Positions 35,988 through 43,547 of a DNA stretch of 64,000 nucleotides are shown piece after piece. The first letter of the stretch is position 1, and each line of letters opens with the position of its first letter. The notes beneath the pieces were generated by a model. It saw only the letters and a list, made by a program, of their open reading frames with translations. It had not been told where the DNA came from and did no database searches. The DNA is from Pagrus major (Eukaryota; Chordata; Actinopteri; Spariformes; Sparidae): positions 27,119,051-27,183,050 of the forward strand of contig NC_133230.1 in NCBI RefSeq assembly GCF_040436345.1, read 5' to 3'. A program made the position numbers and the translations under genes.

Positions 35988-37562
35988 TGATAAATATATA
36001 TGCTTGTAGTTTAACTGGAGGAGGTGTAAAGGGAGGCTGAGAATGCCAGAAAGAAAGTGAAGGTGGCTGCATCCAAAATAATGAAGCAAAGTTTGGTTTC
36101 TTTTGCTCACCGTGCCTGCAATGCACTCACTGCATAACTGAAATTCCCATCTCAAACACTAATACGAGTGACAGCCAGTGCTTGTTTGCTGTCTGAATGA
36201 ATGAGACACAAGCTGTAGCAGTCTTGAGGCTCATGCTTGACTGGGCAGCTCTGTGAACCTGGGTGGCAGGACCCATGGACCTATAATTACTTACTATGCT
36301 GATTAGTAGTTAGATAGTTTGGGTTTTATTCGTCCAGGTTTTCAGATATCAGCCTGAATATTCGATTTTACTTGCACTCTTTACTTTTACGCTTTGTCCT
36401 GTAGCATCACCTAAAGACCACAACAGATCATCTCTTTTGTTAAAGGTCACAGGTTTCACAAGGACAGATTCCCAGCAGAAAACAGGAACTGGTCGTTAAG
36501 CTCATAGAGGTTGACTCACCCACAGAACACTTGCACTATATTGTTGTTGACCTTCTTGTCGGACAAGTAGCGCCTGTAATCTTCTAGGGCATCTTTGATG
36601 GCAATGACAGTGAGAACCACCAGCAGAGGAATCATGGTAATTTCCTTCTGAAAGGCCTCAACAACTGGCACCCAGTTCAGCAACGCCAGGAACAGGAAAT
36701 ACAGGTTGGCAGCCCTACAAAGGAAGGCCCAGTACAGCAAATTAGTATGTAGAAACTACAAATGTACAAAAGACCAAAAAGTACCAGACTACTTCCAACA
36801 GTGTACTACTAGACCTGGAACATCACATTTAATTTTGCTCGAGGACCATCATTGCAACTGACCAATCACGTTTTTGTAATGTCACAGCTTTTGCAACTCG
36901 CAATATACATAATAATATGTTCAAACCGGGATACAAATGTTGGTCTCCTTGGTGAAAGTCCTGCATCAACCCATGACACCACCATGGTTTGCACCAACTG
37001 AGACTGTCACTTGAGAATCAAGTGATGGTCCTTGAGCAACATTTTGTTATGATGTTCCAGGAACAACACAAACAAAAGCCAAAAATCTATGACATCAAAA
37101 CAGTACGATAGGTCAGTTTCAATGATGGTCTAGGAACAACAACATGGCAATTTCAGATAGAGCACCAATTATCATGCCAAAAGGCCGGTTCTCACTAGCA
37201 AATCCTAAAACCAAAAAAAAAAAGTCATTATTTCATAAATCTCTTTTGTGGTGCTTGCACAAGTAGAATTCTGACCTGTGGAACTGCTGGAACAGGTTCA
37301 TGGGGATGAAAGTCAACAAGCTGTACTTGGTAGTGCGGATGGCGTTCCCCTTATAACCTTTGGACACAGCTTCGTACTCCTGTTGGTGGAGCCCATTGTG
37401 GGCAAACACCCTTCTCCGCTTTCCACTGACCCTCTGCGGGGAGCTGTGGGCATCCAGGGAGCTTTTGTTGGGCAGGCCATTGGGAGCAGAGTACCAGCCT
37501 CGCTCCGAGTCTCTTTCCAGCAGCTGCCGACAGCGATGCTGCACCCAGTGGAGCCGCTCCAT
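11266..37562 (-). CDS. atp10d: atp10d, class-5 P4-ATPase (phospholipid/glucosylceramide flippase), complete
   Basis: A P4-ATPase moves lipids from the outer to the inner membrane leaflet, normally with a CDC50-family beta subunit. Human ATP10D is reported to carry glucosylceramide. Twenty-two coding exons join to 4152 nt (1383 residues and a stop); the human protein is about 1426. All junctions are GT-AG and in frame. Landmarks: TM1-TM2 about residues 97-135; A-domain DGET 212-215; P4-type PISL in TM4, with VLIPISLYV starting at residue 376; phosphorylated Asp432 in DKTGT; nucleotide-domain signature [14 protein letters not shown] about 927; GDGANDVSM 1060-1068; TM5-TM10 in exons 17-21. An acidic/serine-rich insert occupies exon 11. 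The start is fixed by an in-frame stop directly before ATG. Synteny with commd8 and gabrb1 favours ATP10D over ATP10A/B. Confidence 0.94.
11553..11740 (-). CDS. atp10d: atp10d coding exon 21: TM9-TM10
   Basis: Acceptor TTTGCAG, donor GTACAC. It encodes [40 protein letters not shown] and [15 protein letters not shown] (residues 1257-1318). The CxxCxPPTNP motif matches the family. Confidence 0.94.
11741..12599 (-). other. atp10d intron between exons 20 and 21
   Basis: No exon or named repeat recognised; a purine-rich stretch occurs at 12340-12375. Confidence 0.5.
12600..12704 (-). CDS. atp10d: atp10d coding exon 20: TM8
   Basis: Acceptor TTTAAG, donor GTCAGA. It encodes [20 protein letters not shown] and [15 protein letters not shown] (residues 1222-1256). 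Confidence 0.9.
12891..12971 (-). CDS. atp10d: atp10d coding exon 19: TM7
   Basis: Acceptor CTGCAG, donor GTAAGT. It encodes [20 protein letters not shown] and CFFVPYF (residues 1195-1221). Too short to stand out as an open frame; found from family similarity and splice sites. Confidence 0.9.
12972..13817 (-). other. atp10d intron between exons 18 and 19
   Basis: Holds a possible short DNA element at 13169-13570, whose ends read AGGGTGCTACGAT and, in inverted sense, AGGGATGTAACGAT; otherwise plain. Confidence 0.4.
13169..13570. repeat. possible non-autonomous DNA element
   Basis: Imperfect terminal inverted repeats of about 14 bp next to TA/CTA. No coding content. Weak call. Confidence 0.3.
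13818..14018 (-). CDS. atp10d: atp10d coding exon 18: TM5-TM6
   Basis: Acceptor TCTGCAG, donor GTGACT. It encodes [40 protein letters not shown] and [19 protein letters not shown] (residues 1128-1194). Confidence 0.95.
14019..14932 (-). other. atp10d intron between exons 17 and 18
   Basis: Mostly filled by an interspersed repeat at about 14200-14640 of a kind widespread in teleosts (AACAGTTAACCCCAAAA, CATGCTGATGGAGA, ACAAAACATTTCTGGAGCTT). Confidence 0.5.
14200..14640 (+). repeat. teleost interspersed repeat
   Basis: Opens with AAGGAACAGTTAACCCCAAA and ACTTCAGTTGTTTAG lies near its end. A related start (AAGGAGAAGTTCACCCAAAA) occurs at 46211. Probably a non-autonomous element; family name not recalled with certainty. 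Confidence 0.45.
14933..15058 (-). CDS. atp10d: atp10d coding exon 17: entry to TM5
   Basis: Acceptor TCCCAG, donor GTGAGA. It encodes [40 protein letters not shown] and NV (residues 1086-1127). Confidence 0.94.
15059..15372 (-). other. atp10d intron between exons 16 and 17
   Basis: Short AT-rich intron, nothing recognised. Confidence 0.6.
15373..15449 (-). CDS. atp10d: atp10d coding exon 16: GDGANDVSM hinge
   Basis: Acceptor GTTTAAG, donor GTGAAT. It encodes [20 protein letters not shown] and QEGMQ (residues 1061-1085), the magnesium-binding hinge of P-type ATPases. Confidence 0.95.
15450..16018 (-). other. atp10d intron between exons 15 and 16
   Basis: AT-rich, nothing recognised. Confidence 0.6.
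16019..16319 (-). CDS. atp10d: atp10d coding exon 15
   Basis: Acceptor TCATCAG, donor GTAAGG; 100 codons (residues 960-1059). A divergent start ([20 protein letters not shown]) is followed by conserved [20 protein letters not shown] and [20 protein letters not shown], ending MTLAV just before the hinge GDGAND. Confidence 0.95.
16605..16789 (-). CDS. atp10d: atp10d coding exon 14: P-domain LTGDK
   Basis: Acceptor TGTTCAG, donor GTCAGC. It encodes [20 protein letters not shown], then [20 protein letters not shown] and [14 protein letters not shown] (residues 899-959). Family members usually read TGIEDRLQ; here it is TGILDRLQ, a change in an otherwise near-invariant position worth checking. Confidence 0.94.
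16887..17013 (-). CDS. atp10d: atp10d coding exon 13
   Basis: Acceptor GGAGCAG, donor GTAAGA. It encodes [20 protein letters not shown] and [20 protein letters not shown] plus LL (residues 856-897). Confidence 0.94.
17014..17679 (-). other. atp10d intron between exons 12 and 13
   Basis: No exon or repeat recognised. Confidence 0.6.
17680..17786 (-). CDS. atp10d: atp10d coding exon 12
   Basis: Acceptor TGTTCAG, donor GTAACT. It encodes [20 protein letters not shown] and [15 protein letters not shown] (residues 821-855). Confidence 0.94.
17922..18594 (-). CDS. atp10d: atp10d coding exon 11: large nucleotide-binding exon
   Basis: Acceptor CCTGCAG, donor GTAGGA; 224 codons (residues 596-819). 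The first two thirds are a low-complexity Ser/acidic loop ([29 protein letters not shown]). The last third is conserved: [55 protein letters not shown]. The loop is the usual divergent insert of this family. Confidence 0.95.
18595..19295 (-). other. atp10d intron between exons 10 and 11
   Basis: No exon or repeat recognised; an open frame at 19038-19271 has no family resemblance. Confidence 0.6.
19296..19487 (-). CDS. atp10d: atp10d coding exon 10
   Basis: Acceptor TGTTCAG, donor GTGAGT. It encodes [20 protein letters not shown] and [20 protein letters not shown] plus QPRHV (residues 532-595). [10 protein letters not shown] is a strong ATP10-family signature. Confidence 0.93.
19880..19931. 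repeat. (ATTAA)n microsatellite
   Basis: About ten TTAAA units in a row, nearly perfect. Confidence 0.95.
20184..20318. repeat. (TG)n / (TGTGCG)n / (TGCG)n compound microsatellite
   Basis: Starts as TGTGTG, passes to TGTGCG units and then about fifteen CGTG units. On the gene strand it is the CACG tract at intron positions +7 to about +140 after exon 9. Confidence 0.97.
20325..20539 (-). CDS. atp10d: atp10d coding exon 9: nucleotide-domain variable region
   Basis: Acceptor GTGTCAG, donor GTCAGA. It encodes [20 protein letters not shown], a Ser/Cys-rich tract [15 protein letters not shown] and TSAFCSRV (residues 461-531). The donor is followed six bases later by a long CACACG/CACG microsatellite in the intron. 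Confidence 0.88.
20540..21954 (-). other. atp10d intron between exons 8 and 9
   Basis: AT-rich. Contains an (ATA)n tract at 21594-21617; nothing else named. Confidence 0.6.
21594..21617. repeat. (AAT)n microsatellite
   Basis: About eight AATAATAAT units. Confidence 0.9.
21955..22207 (-). CDS. atp10d: atp10d coding exon 8: TM4 and phosphorylation site
   Basis: Acceptor CCAACAG, donor GTAAGT. It begins [20 protein letters not shown], includes [19 protein letters not shown] and the P-type signature [10 protein letters not shown] with catalytic Asp432, and ends GVEYPHKEN (residues 376-459). Confidence 0.96.
22655..23112 (+). mobile_element. Penelope-like repeat, copy A, with hammerhead-like motif
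   Basis: Shares with copy B (43548-43772) the words GTGGCCCTAAC, CCCCTCCAGTTAGTTAGAAC, TGAAGAAGCCTCTTGGATGA and ATGACCTGGA.GACTGAGAA, ending CCTTCATCAACATG. The motif CTGAAGA (23003-23009), a short hairpin, GAAA and CGTT follow the order of a minimal hammerhead ribozyme. One stem-II base and the cleavage triplet are altered compared with copy B. Assignment to Penelope-like elements is from memory of such motifs in that class. Confidence 0.5.
22715..22900 (+). mobile_element. LINE 3' tail inserted in the Penelope-like repeat
   Basis: Ends CAATAAATCTGTTTCTGATT CTGATTCT, the AATAAA-like end plus short GATTCT repeats typical of fish L2/CR1-group LINE copies. It interrupts the flanking repeat, which is continuous in copy B. 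Confidence 0.65.
23998..24110 (-). CDS. atp10d: atp10d coding exon 7: extracellular loop and start of TM4
   Basis: Acceptor TTTTCAG, donor GTAAAT. It encodes [20 protein letters not shown] and [17 protein letters not shown] (residues 339-375). Ends in phase 0. Confidence 0.93.
24236..24367 (-). CDS. atp10d: atp10d coding exon 6: TM3
   Basis: Acceptor GACTCAG, donor GTGTGT. It encodes [20 protein letters not shown] then [20 protein letters not shown] (residues 295-337). [10 protein letters not shown] is highly conserved in class-5 P4-ATPases. Confidence 0.94.
24368..27538 (-). other. atp10d intron between exons 5 and 6
   Basis: A 3.2-kb intron. No coding exon, RNA gene or clear element was recognised on either strand; short open frames here have no family resemblance. 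Confidence 0.5.
27539..27645 (-). CDS. atp10d: atp10d coding exon 5
   Basis: Acceptor TTCACAG, donor GTAAGA. It encodes [20 protein letters not shown] and [15 protein letters not shown] (residues 259-293), the end of the actuator domain before TM3. Confidence 0.94.
27646..28712 (-). other. atp10d intron between exons 4 and 5
   Basis: Nothing recognised. Confidence 0.6.
28713..28798 (-). CDS. atp10d: atp10d coding exon 4
   Basis: Acceptor GTTCCAG, donor GTGAGT. It encodes [20 protein letters not shown] and DLSRFRGY (residues 230-257), the conserved actuator-domain strand; the last codon (ATG) is split with exon 5. Confidence 0.93.
28900..29988 (+). mobile_element. hAT-type DNA element with 8-bp target duplication
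   Basis: Flanked on both sides by GTTGCCAC (28892-28899 and 29989-29996), an exact 8-bp direct repeat. Ends are inverted: CAAGGTTATTATCGT at the left and the complement of CAATGTTATAATAGT at the right. Subterminal regions are full of AACTAAAACTAA-like words. An 8-bp duplication is the hallmark of the hAT superfamily. At 1089 bp, with only a zinc-finger fragment inside, it is a deletion derivative. Confidence 0.88.
29120..29836 (+). pseudogene. hAT element BED-finger protein fragment
   Basis: A 238-codon frame. Residues about 69-100 ([20 protein letters not shown] then [11 protein letters not shown]) are the second half of a BED zinc finger with its Cys and His ligands. The first half ([10 protein letters not shown]) is in a different frame around 29286-29325, so the finger is broken by a frameshift near 29320. 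The C-terminus is low-complexity Lys/Thr from the AACTAAA repeats. No catalytic transposase domain remains. Confidence 0.7.
30537..30741 (-). CDS. atp10d: atp10d coding exon 3: actuator domain
   Basis: Acceptor CCCATAG, donor GTAATA. It encodes [40 protein letters not shown] and [18 protein letters not shown] (residues 162-229). DGET is the dephosphorylation loop of P4-ATPases. It accepts either upstream module, because both end with two bases. Confidence 0.95.
31017..31070. repeat. (AG)n microsatellite
   Basis: About 26 uninterrupted GA dinucleotides. Confidence 0.97.
31260..31630 (-). repeat. probable LINE 3' fragment
   Basis: The stretch CACAGCCTGGGGAATGAAGC TG and TTGCCAGATGGCAGCAGTGT resembles a conserved fish LINE 3' region that I remember in many genomes. 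No intact frame. Confidence 0.4.
33640..33832 (+). mobile_element. LINE 3' tail with (GATTCT)n
   Basis: Ends TTGGCCAATAAAGCTGATTC followed by three further GATTCT units. Same tail type as at 22715-22900. Left limit uncertain, 5'-truncated. Confidence 0.65.
34242..34633 (-). CDS. atp10-type alternative N-terminal exon (tail plus TM1-TM2 in one exon)
   Basis: One uninterrupted 130-codon frame starts [20 protein letters not shown] and runs through [40 protein letters not shown] and [19 protein letters not shown]. It covers the same part of the protein as coding exons 1 and 2 together, without their intron, and looks more ATP10A-like (LANVYF, FQPEIAL). Its donor (GTAGGC) leaves two bases, exactly the phase needed to join exon 3 at 30741. 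TGA lies one codon upstream of the ATG, so in this frame it can only be a first coding exon. Spliced to exon 3 it would give a 1353-residue protein. No stop or frameshift is present, so it appears to be under constraint. Whether it is transcribed cannot be seen from DNA. Confidence 0.75.
34634..36519 (-). other. atp10d intron segment upstream of the alternative exon
   Basis: If the exon at 34242-34633 is a real first exon, its promoter should lie here, probably 34640-34950, which is less AT-rich than the surroundings. Otherwise it contains a CA microsatellite and, near 35640-35830, a diffuse interspersed repeat. Confidence 0.4.
35941..35985. repeat. (CATA)(CA)n microsatellite
   Basis: CATACATACA followed by about sixteen CA units. 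Confidence 0.95.
36520..36714 (-). CDS. atp10d: atp10d coding exon 2: TM1-TM2
   Basis: Acceptor TTTGTAG, donor GTGAGT. It encodes [20 protein letters not shown] then [20 protein letters not shown] and [19 protein letters not shown], residues 97-161, the first two membrane helices. It ends with two bases of a codon, the same phase as the alternative exon at 34242-34633. Confidence 0.92.
36715..37275 (-). other. atp10d intron between coding exons 1 and 2
   Basis: A 561-bp intron. Around 36915-37170 are words of a common fish repeat (ATGTTGGTCTCCTTGGTGAA AGTCC) related to the one at 56570-56900. Confidence 0.45.
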
Positions 37563-37613
37563 CTATGCAGCAGAGGCTCTAGCTGAGCTGTGAGAGTTCA
37601 TATCATCTTCATC
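37276..37613 (-). CDS. atp10d: atp10d exon 2 (coding exon 1): N-terminal cytosolic tail
   Basis: Acceptor CTCTCTGCAG; donor GTCAGA. Coding begins at 37562 with [20 protein letters not shown] and ends [22 protein letters not shown], the conserved lead into TM1 (residues 1-96). The 51-nt leader within the exon carries short upstream frames. An in-frame TAG abuts the start codon. Confidence 0.9.
37563..37601 (-). promoter_or_regulatory. upstream ORF ending at the atp10d start codon
   Basis: ATG at 37601 opens a 12-codon frame (MNSHSSARASAA) whose TAG is immediately followed by the main ATG in the same frame. Two still shorter ATG frames precede it. Such an arrangement can reduce initiation or allow reinitiation; its effect here is inferred only. 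Confidence 0.5.
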
Positions 37614-38297
37614 CTGCAGAGAGAAAACCACAAAGTCATATTTCTCACTAGGTTGTTCTTATCCAGGCTGTCTGCAAGTTTAAAGGATCAGTCAGGTGTT
37701 ATTCTGTATGTTTCTACTCATAAAAACAAGCAAACAAACCGGTTCTGTACTACCCCCGCAGTTCAGTTCTGCCTTTTTCGTTCCCTCAGGATAGTGCTTT
37801 TAATTAACATTTAGAAAATACATTTTTGACATTTGTGAATTGATTCTGGATCACAGGAAATAAGATTCTAGATTCTTGTGTGACCCACCCCTACACACAA
37901 TACTTGTTAGAGGGACACTTTCATCGTTGGCTTGGGTCTTCACATGCGATCTGATGAAGATGAGGTGATATGTAATATTAACAGAATTGTCATTTAAATC
38001 GAGTGGAATGAAACAATCATGTACAATAATGTTCATCTCTCTCCTACTTTGAGTGTACATGACTAGACTCAATGCAAACAGATGCATTGGGATATGAACC
38101 AGGGAAAGTATAGGCTAATCATTAACTCGCTAAGTCATACTGTATCCTGTAGTGGAGCCATTACATTTATATCTTTTATCAGTTTAGTGACAATACTGAT
38201 AGCTTCTAAGAAAGACAACCTTGATTTAACGGGCTGTTCTGTCATAAAGGTCTTTAATAGTACAAAGAGTGAGAAGTCAGTAAAGGAAGGAGGTTGG

Positions 38298-38331
38298 TCT
38301 GTTTGTTTGTTTGTTTGTTTGTTTGTTTGTT
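38298..38331. repeat. (GTTT)n microsatellite
   Basis: About eight TTTG units in a row. Confidence 0.95.
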
Positions 38332-41300
38332 TGACTTTGGCCTTGGTGGCAATGCGCAAAGTAAGGGTGACGAGGTCGGGGTGTTGGGTTGAAGTGTAAC
38401 AAGTTATGCACTTACAGGTAACCATGTAGTGTTTCAGTCAAAAACATCCGAAAATGCACTAAAATAATTAAACAGAAAGAAGAGTTTTAACATTCTGATG
38501 TCTATGTATTGTGTTGCAGATATGTCTACTAAAGCTAGCATGCTAACCAGCTAGCCTGGGCCGATCTTGGTCCAACACTCCTGTGCTAGTAGTGTAAACA
38601 CTGACACTCCCCTGGTCCCTGAGCTCCCAGTCCGAACCACTACCTGCATGACTAACTGAGCTACTGAACTACCTAAATGCAGCTACAGTCAGCAGCAGTT
38701 AATTTGGTGATGTGCTGCCACCTATTTATATTGAGTATGAATTGGACAGGTGGGCAATTCTTATATATTGCACCTTTAACCATACAACAGGAGTGTGAAA
38801 AAAGTTATAAATGTTGGGGCTGTATGGTAAAAAAAATTGTAATCCTGGGCTTTGCAAAATTGTTTGTTATCAACATTGTACCAGTTGATATGGCACAAAA
38901 GACTAAAACCCCACAGTATGTGTGTGAAAGAAACTGTGAAATGCTTTCATATGATTCATTGTCCATATCAGTGCAACACCGCCCTCTTTACAACAGAGGA
39001 ATGTAGGCTATACACAATATGAAACAGCCAACACACTAATGTATGAGCACATGAAACAGCAGGCCTCCTGCCTCCTGTGTGGAACCTCCAGTATTTCTGG
39101 TAGGAACCCTTTCTGACACATTTCTACACATACTGAGGTCATTTTAATAATTCCTTCAGGAAATGTACCGACAGGACATGTGAGTGTCACACAGTCTACA
39201 GCAGCTAGCCTAACAATGCTTCATTCTAATGAGCAGTATAACATTACACACAGAGAAACGCAGGAACACTACATGCTGGTTCCTTTGTACACTGGTTTGG
39301 TCATCTCAAAGTGAAAATCCAACTTACATTTACAAAAGCAACCAGTCTCGGTGTGATCAGGGCCTAAGTCTCTTGACACTGCAGTCAGCTCAGGACTAAA
39401 AAACATTCTGAGAATGTTTATTCATTCTTAGACCATTCTTAGCCTCTGGCGAAGCAAACCGTTAGCCCCAGGATTTCACACTGGCACAATCCTCAGTACC
39501 ACCAGTGGAGTCAGTTCAGGGCTTGGCGCTAACTATTTTCCAAAGAACCACGTACTCCTAAGTTGAAGAATCCCATAGGAGCACATACAGAAACTTGGGG
39601 GCCTAATGAAAAAAGTGTGAAATTACATGTTTTACCCTAATAAAGGAATATGAAGAGATATTTACAGACGAAACAATATAATTTTTTTGAATACAAAAAG
39701 TGCACTAGTTGTTTTTTTAAATGTCTGATTCAATGTTCAAACAGTGTTGTTCAAAAGGAGGTAGTGTGGAATGAAAACTGGAAACTGAGACTCAGTTTGT
39801 GTCTTCACTGACCTCCATATTGTGCCACCCCCCAAACCTTAACTTTATTTGTGGCTCCTGGAGACCCTTTCACACTGACAAGTGGATCCCGTGATTTATC
39901 AATCAACATCATTGGTTCTTCTTCTAGTTTTGTGGCAGACTGGACAGCATTGGTCCAGCGCAGTGACGCCATTTTTGTCATTGCTGTTGTGTGAAAGAAG
40001 TAGTGGCTCATTCGGCTGAGTTTTCTATTTGCACACATCCTCCTAGTTGCAATTTACAGTTCGCACACATCAACTTTTAGTCGCAAATGCAAGTGTAATG
40101 CATGCACTGTCAAACATCTTTGTTTTTCAAACAATGGAAAACATCTTTTCCATTGAGGAAAAGCTTCAGAGTTGTTTTTGTGTTTCTTTCAATTAAATAT
40201 TCTCTTCAGTTCAGATATAACAGATGCAAAAGCAGGGGGAGCTGTCATTTTTGGTGTCAAACGAACAGTCGCTTCTCTCGTTGGTTGTGACACCTAAACT
40301 AGTCCGTAGCTGCCAGTTGTTCCTCAAATGATGCAGATTAGTTCGACCTGTGTGTTCTTCTTCTACAAGTGCATTGTTTGAAGCCTGGTGAAATGGATTT
40401 GCAAAATCACATTATCACGGGATCTCTCAAATCGAGCTGCCTCACAACATAATTGTAATCAATATGGAGATACTGACCTCTGCAAACAGAGGAATATTTT
40501 GGGCACTGATGTTGTAAAAGGCACAGAATGCAAAGTGGGGTTAAATGCATTCACAGGGTCAAAAGGACATGGGGTGGATTTGGATTTGAATCTGCTGTCA
40601 TGCATTAAATTAGGCCTTCATTACTATGGATCATCTCATCCAGTTTGAAAGCTATCCTCTCACTGCAATGTGCTGACCGAAAGAATCTTGATAATCTTTT
40701 TCAAGAAGAAATATGTTTCTGGCATGAAAGTGAAAGTATACAACATGTTGAATATGTTGCCAGCAACATTTCCTCTTATAGTCACACACAGAACAAACAT
40801 CTTACCACAACATCTAAAATGTAGTAAAGCCAGAAGTGCACCTCCTTAAGTAACAGCATGTAGCTTTCTCACAGAGCTCTGTGGCATGTCTAACCCGCTA
40901 ACCATCATTCTTAGCACATGGGTGAGATAATGACTTACACTGAACAGAGATAACAACTGAGACTACTGCATGTGCACTGTATCACCTTCTTTTATAACAC
41001 CACAGTTAGAGATGGGACAATGTAAGATTTTATCGCAGATCTCATTGTAAGGGTGATTGTGAATATCCTTACAACTGTCTTGAAAATTCTCTCTAGCTCA
41101 ATAGTGTACAGTCCTATACTGATTCCCTGATTCATGGATGTTCATAAAAAAATGTGTGTTCTATCTGTAGTGCAATAAACATATTTGTTTCTTAACAAAA
41201 TGTGATGTAAAGTGATCCCAGTATGTTTTAGTGCCATTTTAAGGGTTTGAAGCACATTTATATGATTATCGGGATAATATCGTGAATCACAATTATTTTG

Positions 41301-41639
41301 GCCAAGATCATCGCGACATAAAAATGTTTTCAAGCTCTATTTTCAGATGATCCACTTGTAGTTTTTCACTGAATAGTTTTCTCACTTTTTCTCCAGATAC
41401 AGGTGGCATGGTGTCATCATCAAGGCCTACTAATCCCAAAGTTCAGCAGAGTAGAGACAGAAGCCTCCACACAATTACAAGTAATGTCCACAGTTTTACT
41501 GAAGAGAGTAGCTTTGTCTCTTCCCAATTCAGTCAAAAACAGAAACCTGGAGTTCAAGGCAGGATTCCATTAATTATCTTTGGCTGGAAAACCAGCCACA
41601 AGTTCAGAGAAACACAGCACCAGCCCTGCATGTAACATT

Positions 41640-41815
41640 CAGGATGGTTGCTGATGAAGGTCCGTGGTCATCCAGGTCATAGTAATTCTAAGTGCTATTT
41701 CGTAGTCAACTAGACCAGTTTTTTCATATGATCTGAAGAAGCCTCAAGAAACTGAAACAAGTCTAGCTGCCTAAGATATAGCACTTAGAATCCAGTATGG
41801 TTATATATGTTTATT
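41640..41815 (+). mobile_element. Penelope-like repeat, fragment C
   Basis: Contains TCTGAAGAAGCCTC, AAGAAACTGAAACAAGTC and GATATAGCACTTAGAAT, matching copy B but lacking the hairpin segment. An inverted copy of the last block (ATTCTAAGTGCTATTT) precedes it at about 41686. Confidence 0.5.
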
Positions 41816-42139
41816 ATGATGCCTGGGTGATATTTTCCAGTTTCTTCTTAAAGTAACTCATCATCACAAAGAATGTGGGCTTGAGCCAGAACATTATCAC
41901 ATAGGCATATCTTGTATTCAAGTTTGCGTGCCCTAGATAATATTCCGATTTCAAAATGGGCCACATCATTTTTTAGTTTGGGAATGGCTGGTGTATCTTA
42001 TTGGTTCAAATGGTGTGAAAGGAGATCATGAGCTGGTCAGTTGACACTATAGTGGCCTGCTTTTGGTTTTGTTTTTTCAACAATAGATGCCTCATACTGA
42101 CCATGCTGAGTGAAAATGAAACCATGATTGGGCTAATAC

Positions 42140-42935
42140 AAATACCGTACCCCAGGGCTCCATTCTGGGGCCTCTACTATTCAACATTTACATGCTTCCT
42201 CTAGCTCAGATAATGGAAAACAACAAAATATGTTACCATGGTTATGCAGATTACACACAAATTTACATAACCATCTCACCAGTGGACCATAATCCCAAAC
42301 AAACGCTGAGTAGATGCATGGAACAAATCAATGATTGGATGTGTCAGAGTTTTCTTCAGTTAAACAAAAATAAGATTGAAATAATTGTTTTTGGAGCCAA
42401 GGAAGAACGACTAAAAGTCTCTGCTCAGCTTCAATCTGTAATGTTGAAAACTACAAACCAAGCCAGAAACCTTGGTGTGATCATGGACTCAGACCTGAAT
42501 TTCAGCAGCCACACTAAGTCAGCCTACTATCACCTTAAGAATATATCCAGGATAAAAGGACTTAGCTCAGCTACAGGTCTGCTTTCAGTCCCCAGAGCCA
42601 AAACTAAACATGGAGAAGCAGCATTCAGTTATTATGCACCACATATCTGGAACAAACTTTCTGAAAACTGCAGGTCTGCTTAAACTCTCACCTCTTTTAA
42701 AACAAGGCTGAAGACCTTTCTGTTTGCCACTGCGTTTCATCGAAGCAGTTTCAAGGCTTTGAACTGCACTGTGACTTTTATTCTTTATTCTTGTCTTATT
42801 CTATCCTACTTGTTTTTAATGTATTTTTAATGCAATTTTTCATTTCTTTTATTGTAATGTTTATGCCCCTGTAAAGCACTTTGAGTTGCCTTGTGTCTGA
42901 ATTGTGCTATACAAATAAACTTGCCTTGTCTTGCC
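42140..42935 (+). pseudogene. LINE (L2/CR1-like) reverse-transcriptase fragment
   Basis: Reading from about 42146: [20 protein letters not shown] residues in an interrupted frame, then a 163-codon frame with [10 protein letters not shown] (the YADD active site altered to YADY), [20 protein letters not shown] and [15 protein letters not shown]. The C-terminal part ([20 protein letters not shown]) follows after a sharp jump, which suggests an internal deletion near 42590. The 3' end has a TTGCC-type repeat tail. 5'-truncated and catalytically dead. Confidence 0.85.
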
Positions 42936-43547
42936 TTACATAACTGAAGGGCTATTCTCTCTTTTTGTTGTAACTGTTGAATATTTGACCCACCCTTTTC
43001 AAATAAGGACTAAGTAAGTAAGGATAGGCTAAACACTAGAAGGGTGGTTGTCTGAAATCGGTGCCCTTTAACTCCCCCAGATTCACTTAAAGGTTTTTCA
43101 ATTGAAATAAACCACCAAAATTCTTGTTAATCCCATGAATTAATTAATTCATATGTGTTTGCAATGGACAGCAAAAGAAACTCAAATATTAATTGTACTT
43201 CTTAAAAAAATGTGTAGTCTTTCTTTATAATACAAGCGTTTTCAAATGCCCCTTGACCATCATCACTTTTGCACTGAATATTACAGAAACAAAGATCTAA
43301 AATAATACAAAACATTTGGTGTTACTACTGTCCTATGACTGCCTACTTTAACTTGGAAATATAGTTTTTCTAAAACCCCCAGAATAACTACAGGCAGAAA
43401 ACAAACCATCACAACGAACAAAATAAAAAAGCAGAAAAGATTCATTGTGGACAGGAGAGGAGTTGGCTGTTCCCTCCCCAGACCTGCTTAACAACCATTC
43501 ACACCTGGGCTCACCTAGCCTCAGAAACCCACATGAAGGCCGGTTTG

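Noticed and set aside
39805..40038. A 77-codon minus-strand frame (MTKMASLRWTNAVQSATK region)
   Set aside because: Looks protein-like, but it resembles a dispersed fish repeat and lacks splice context or a recognised domain.
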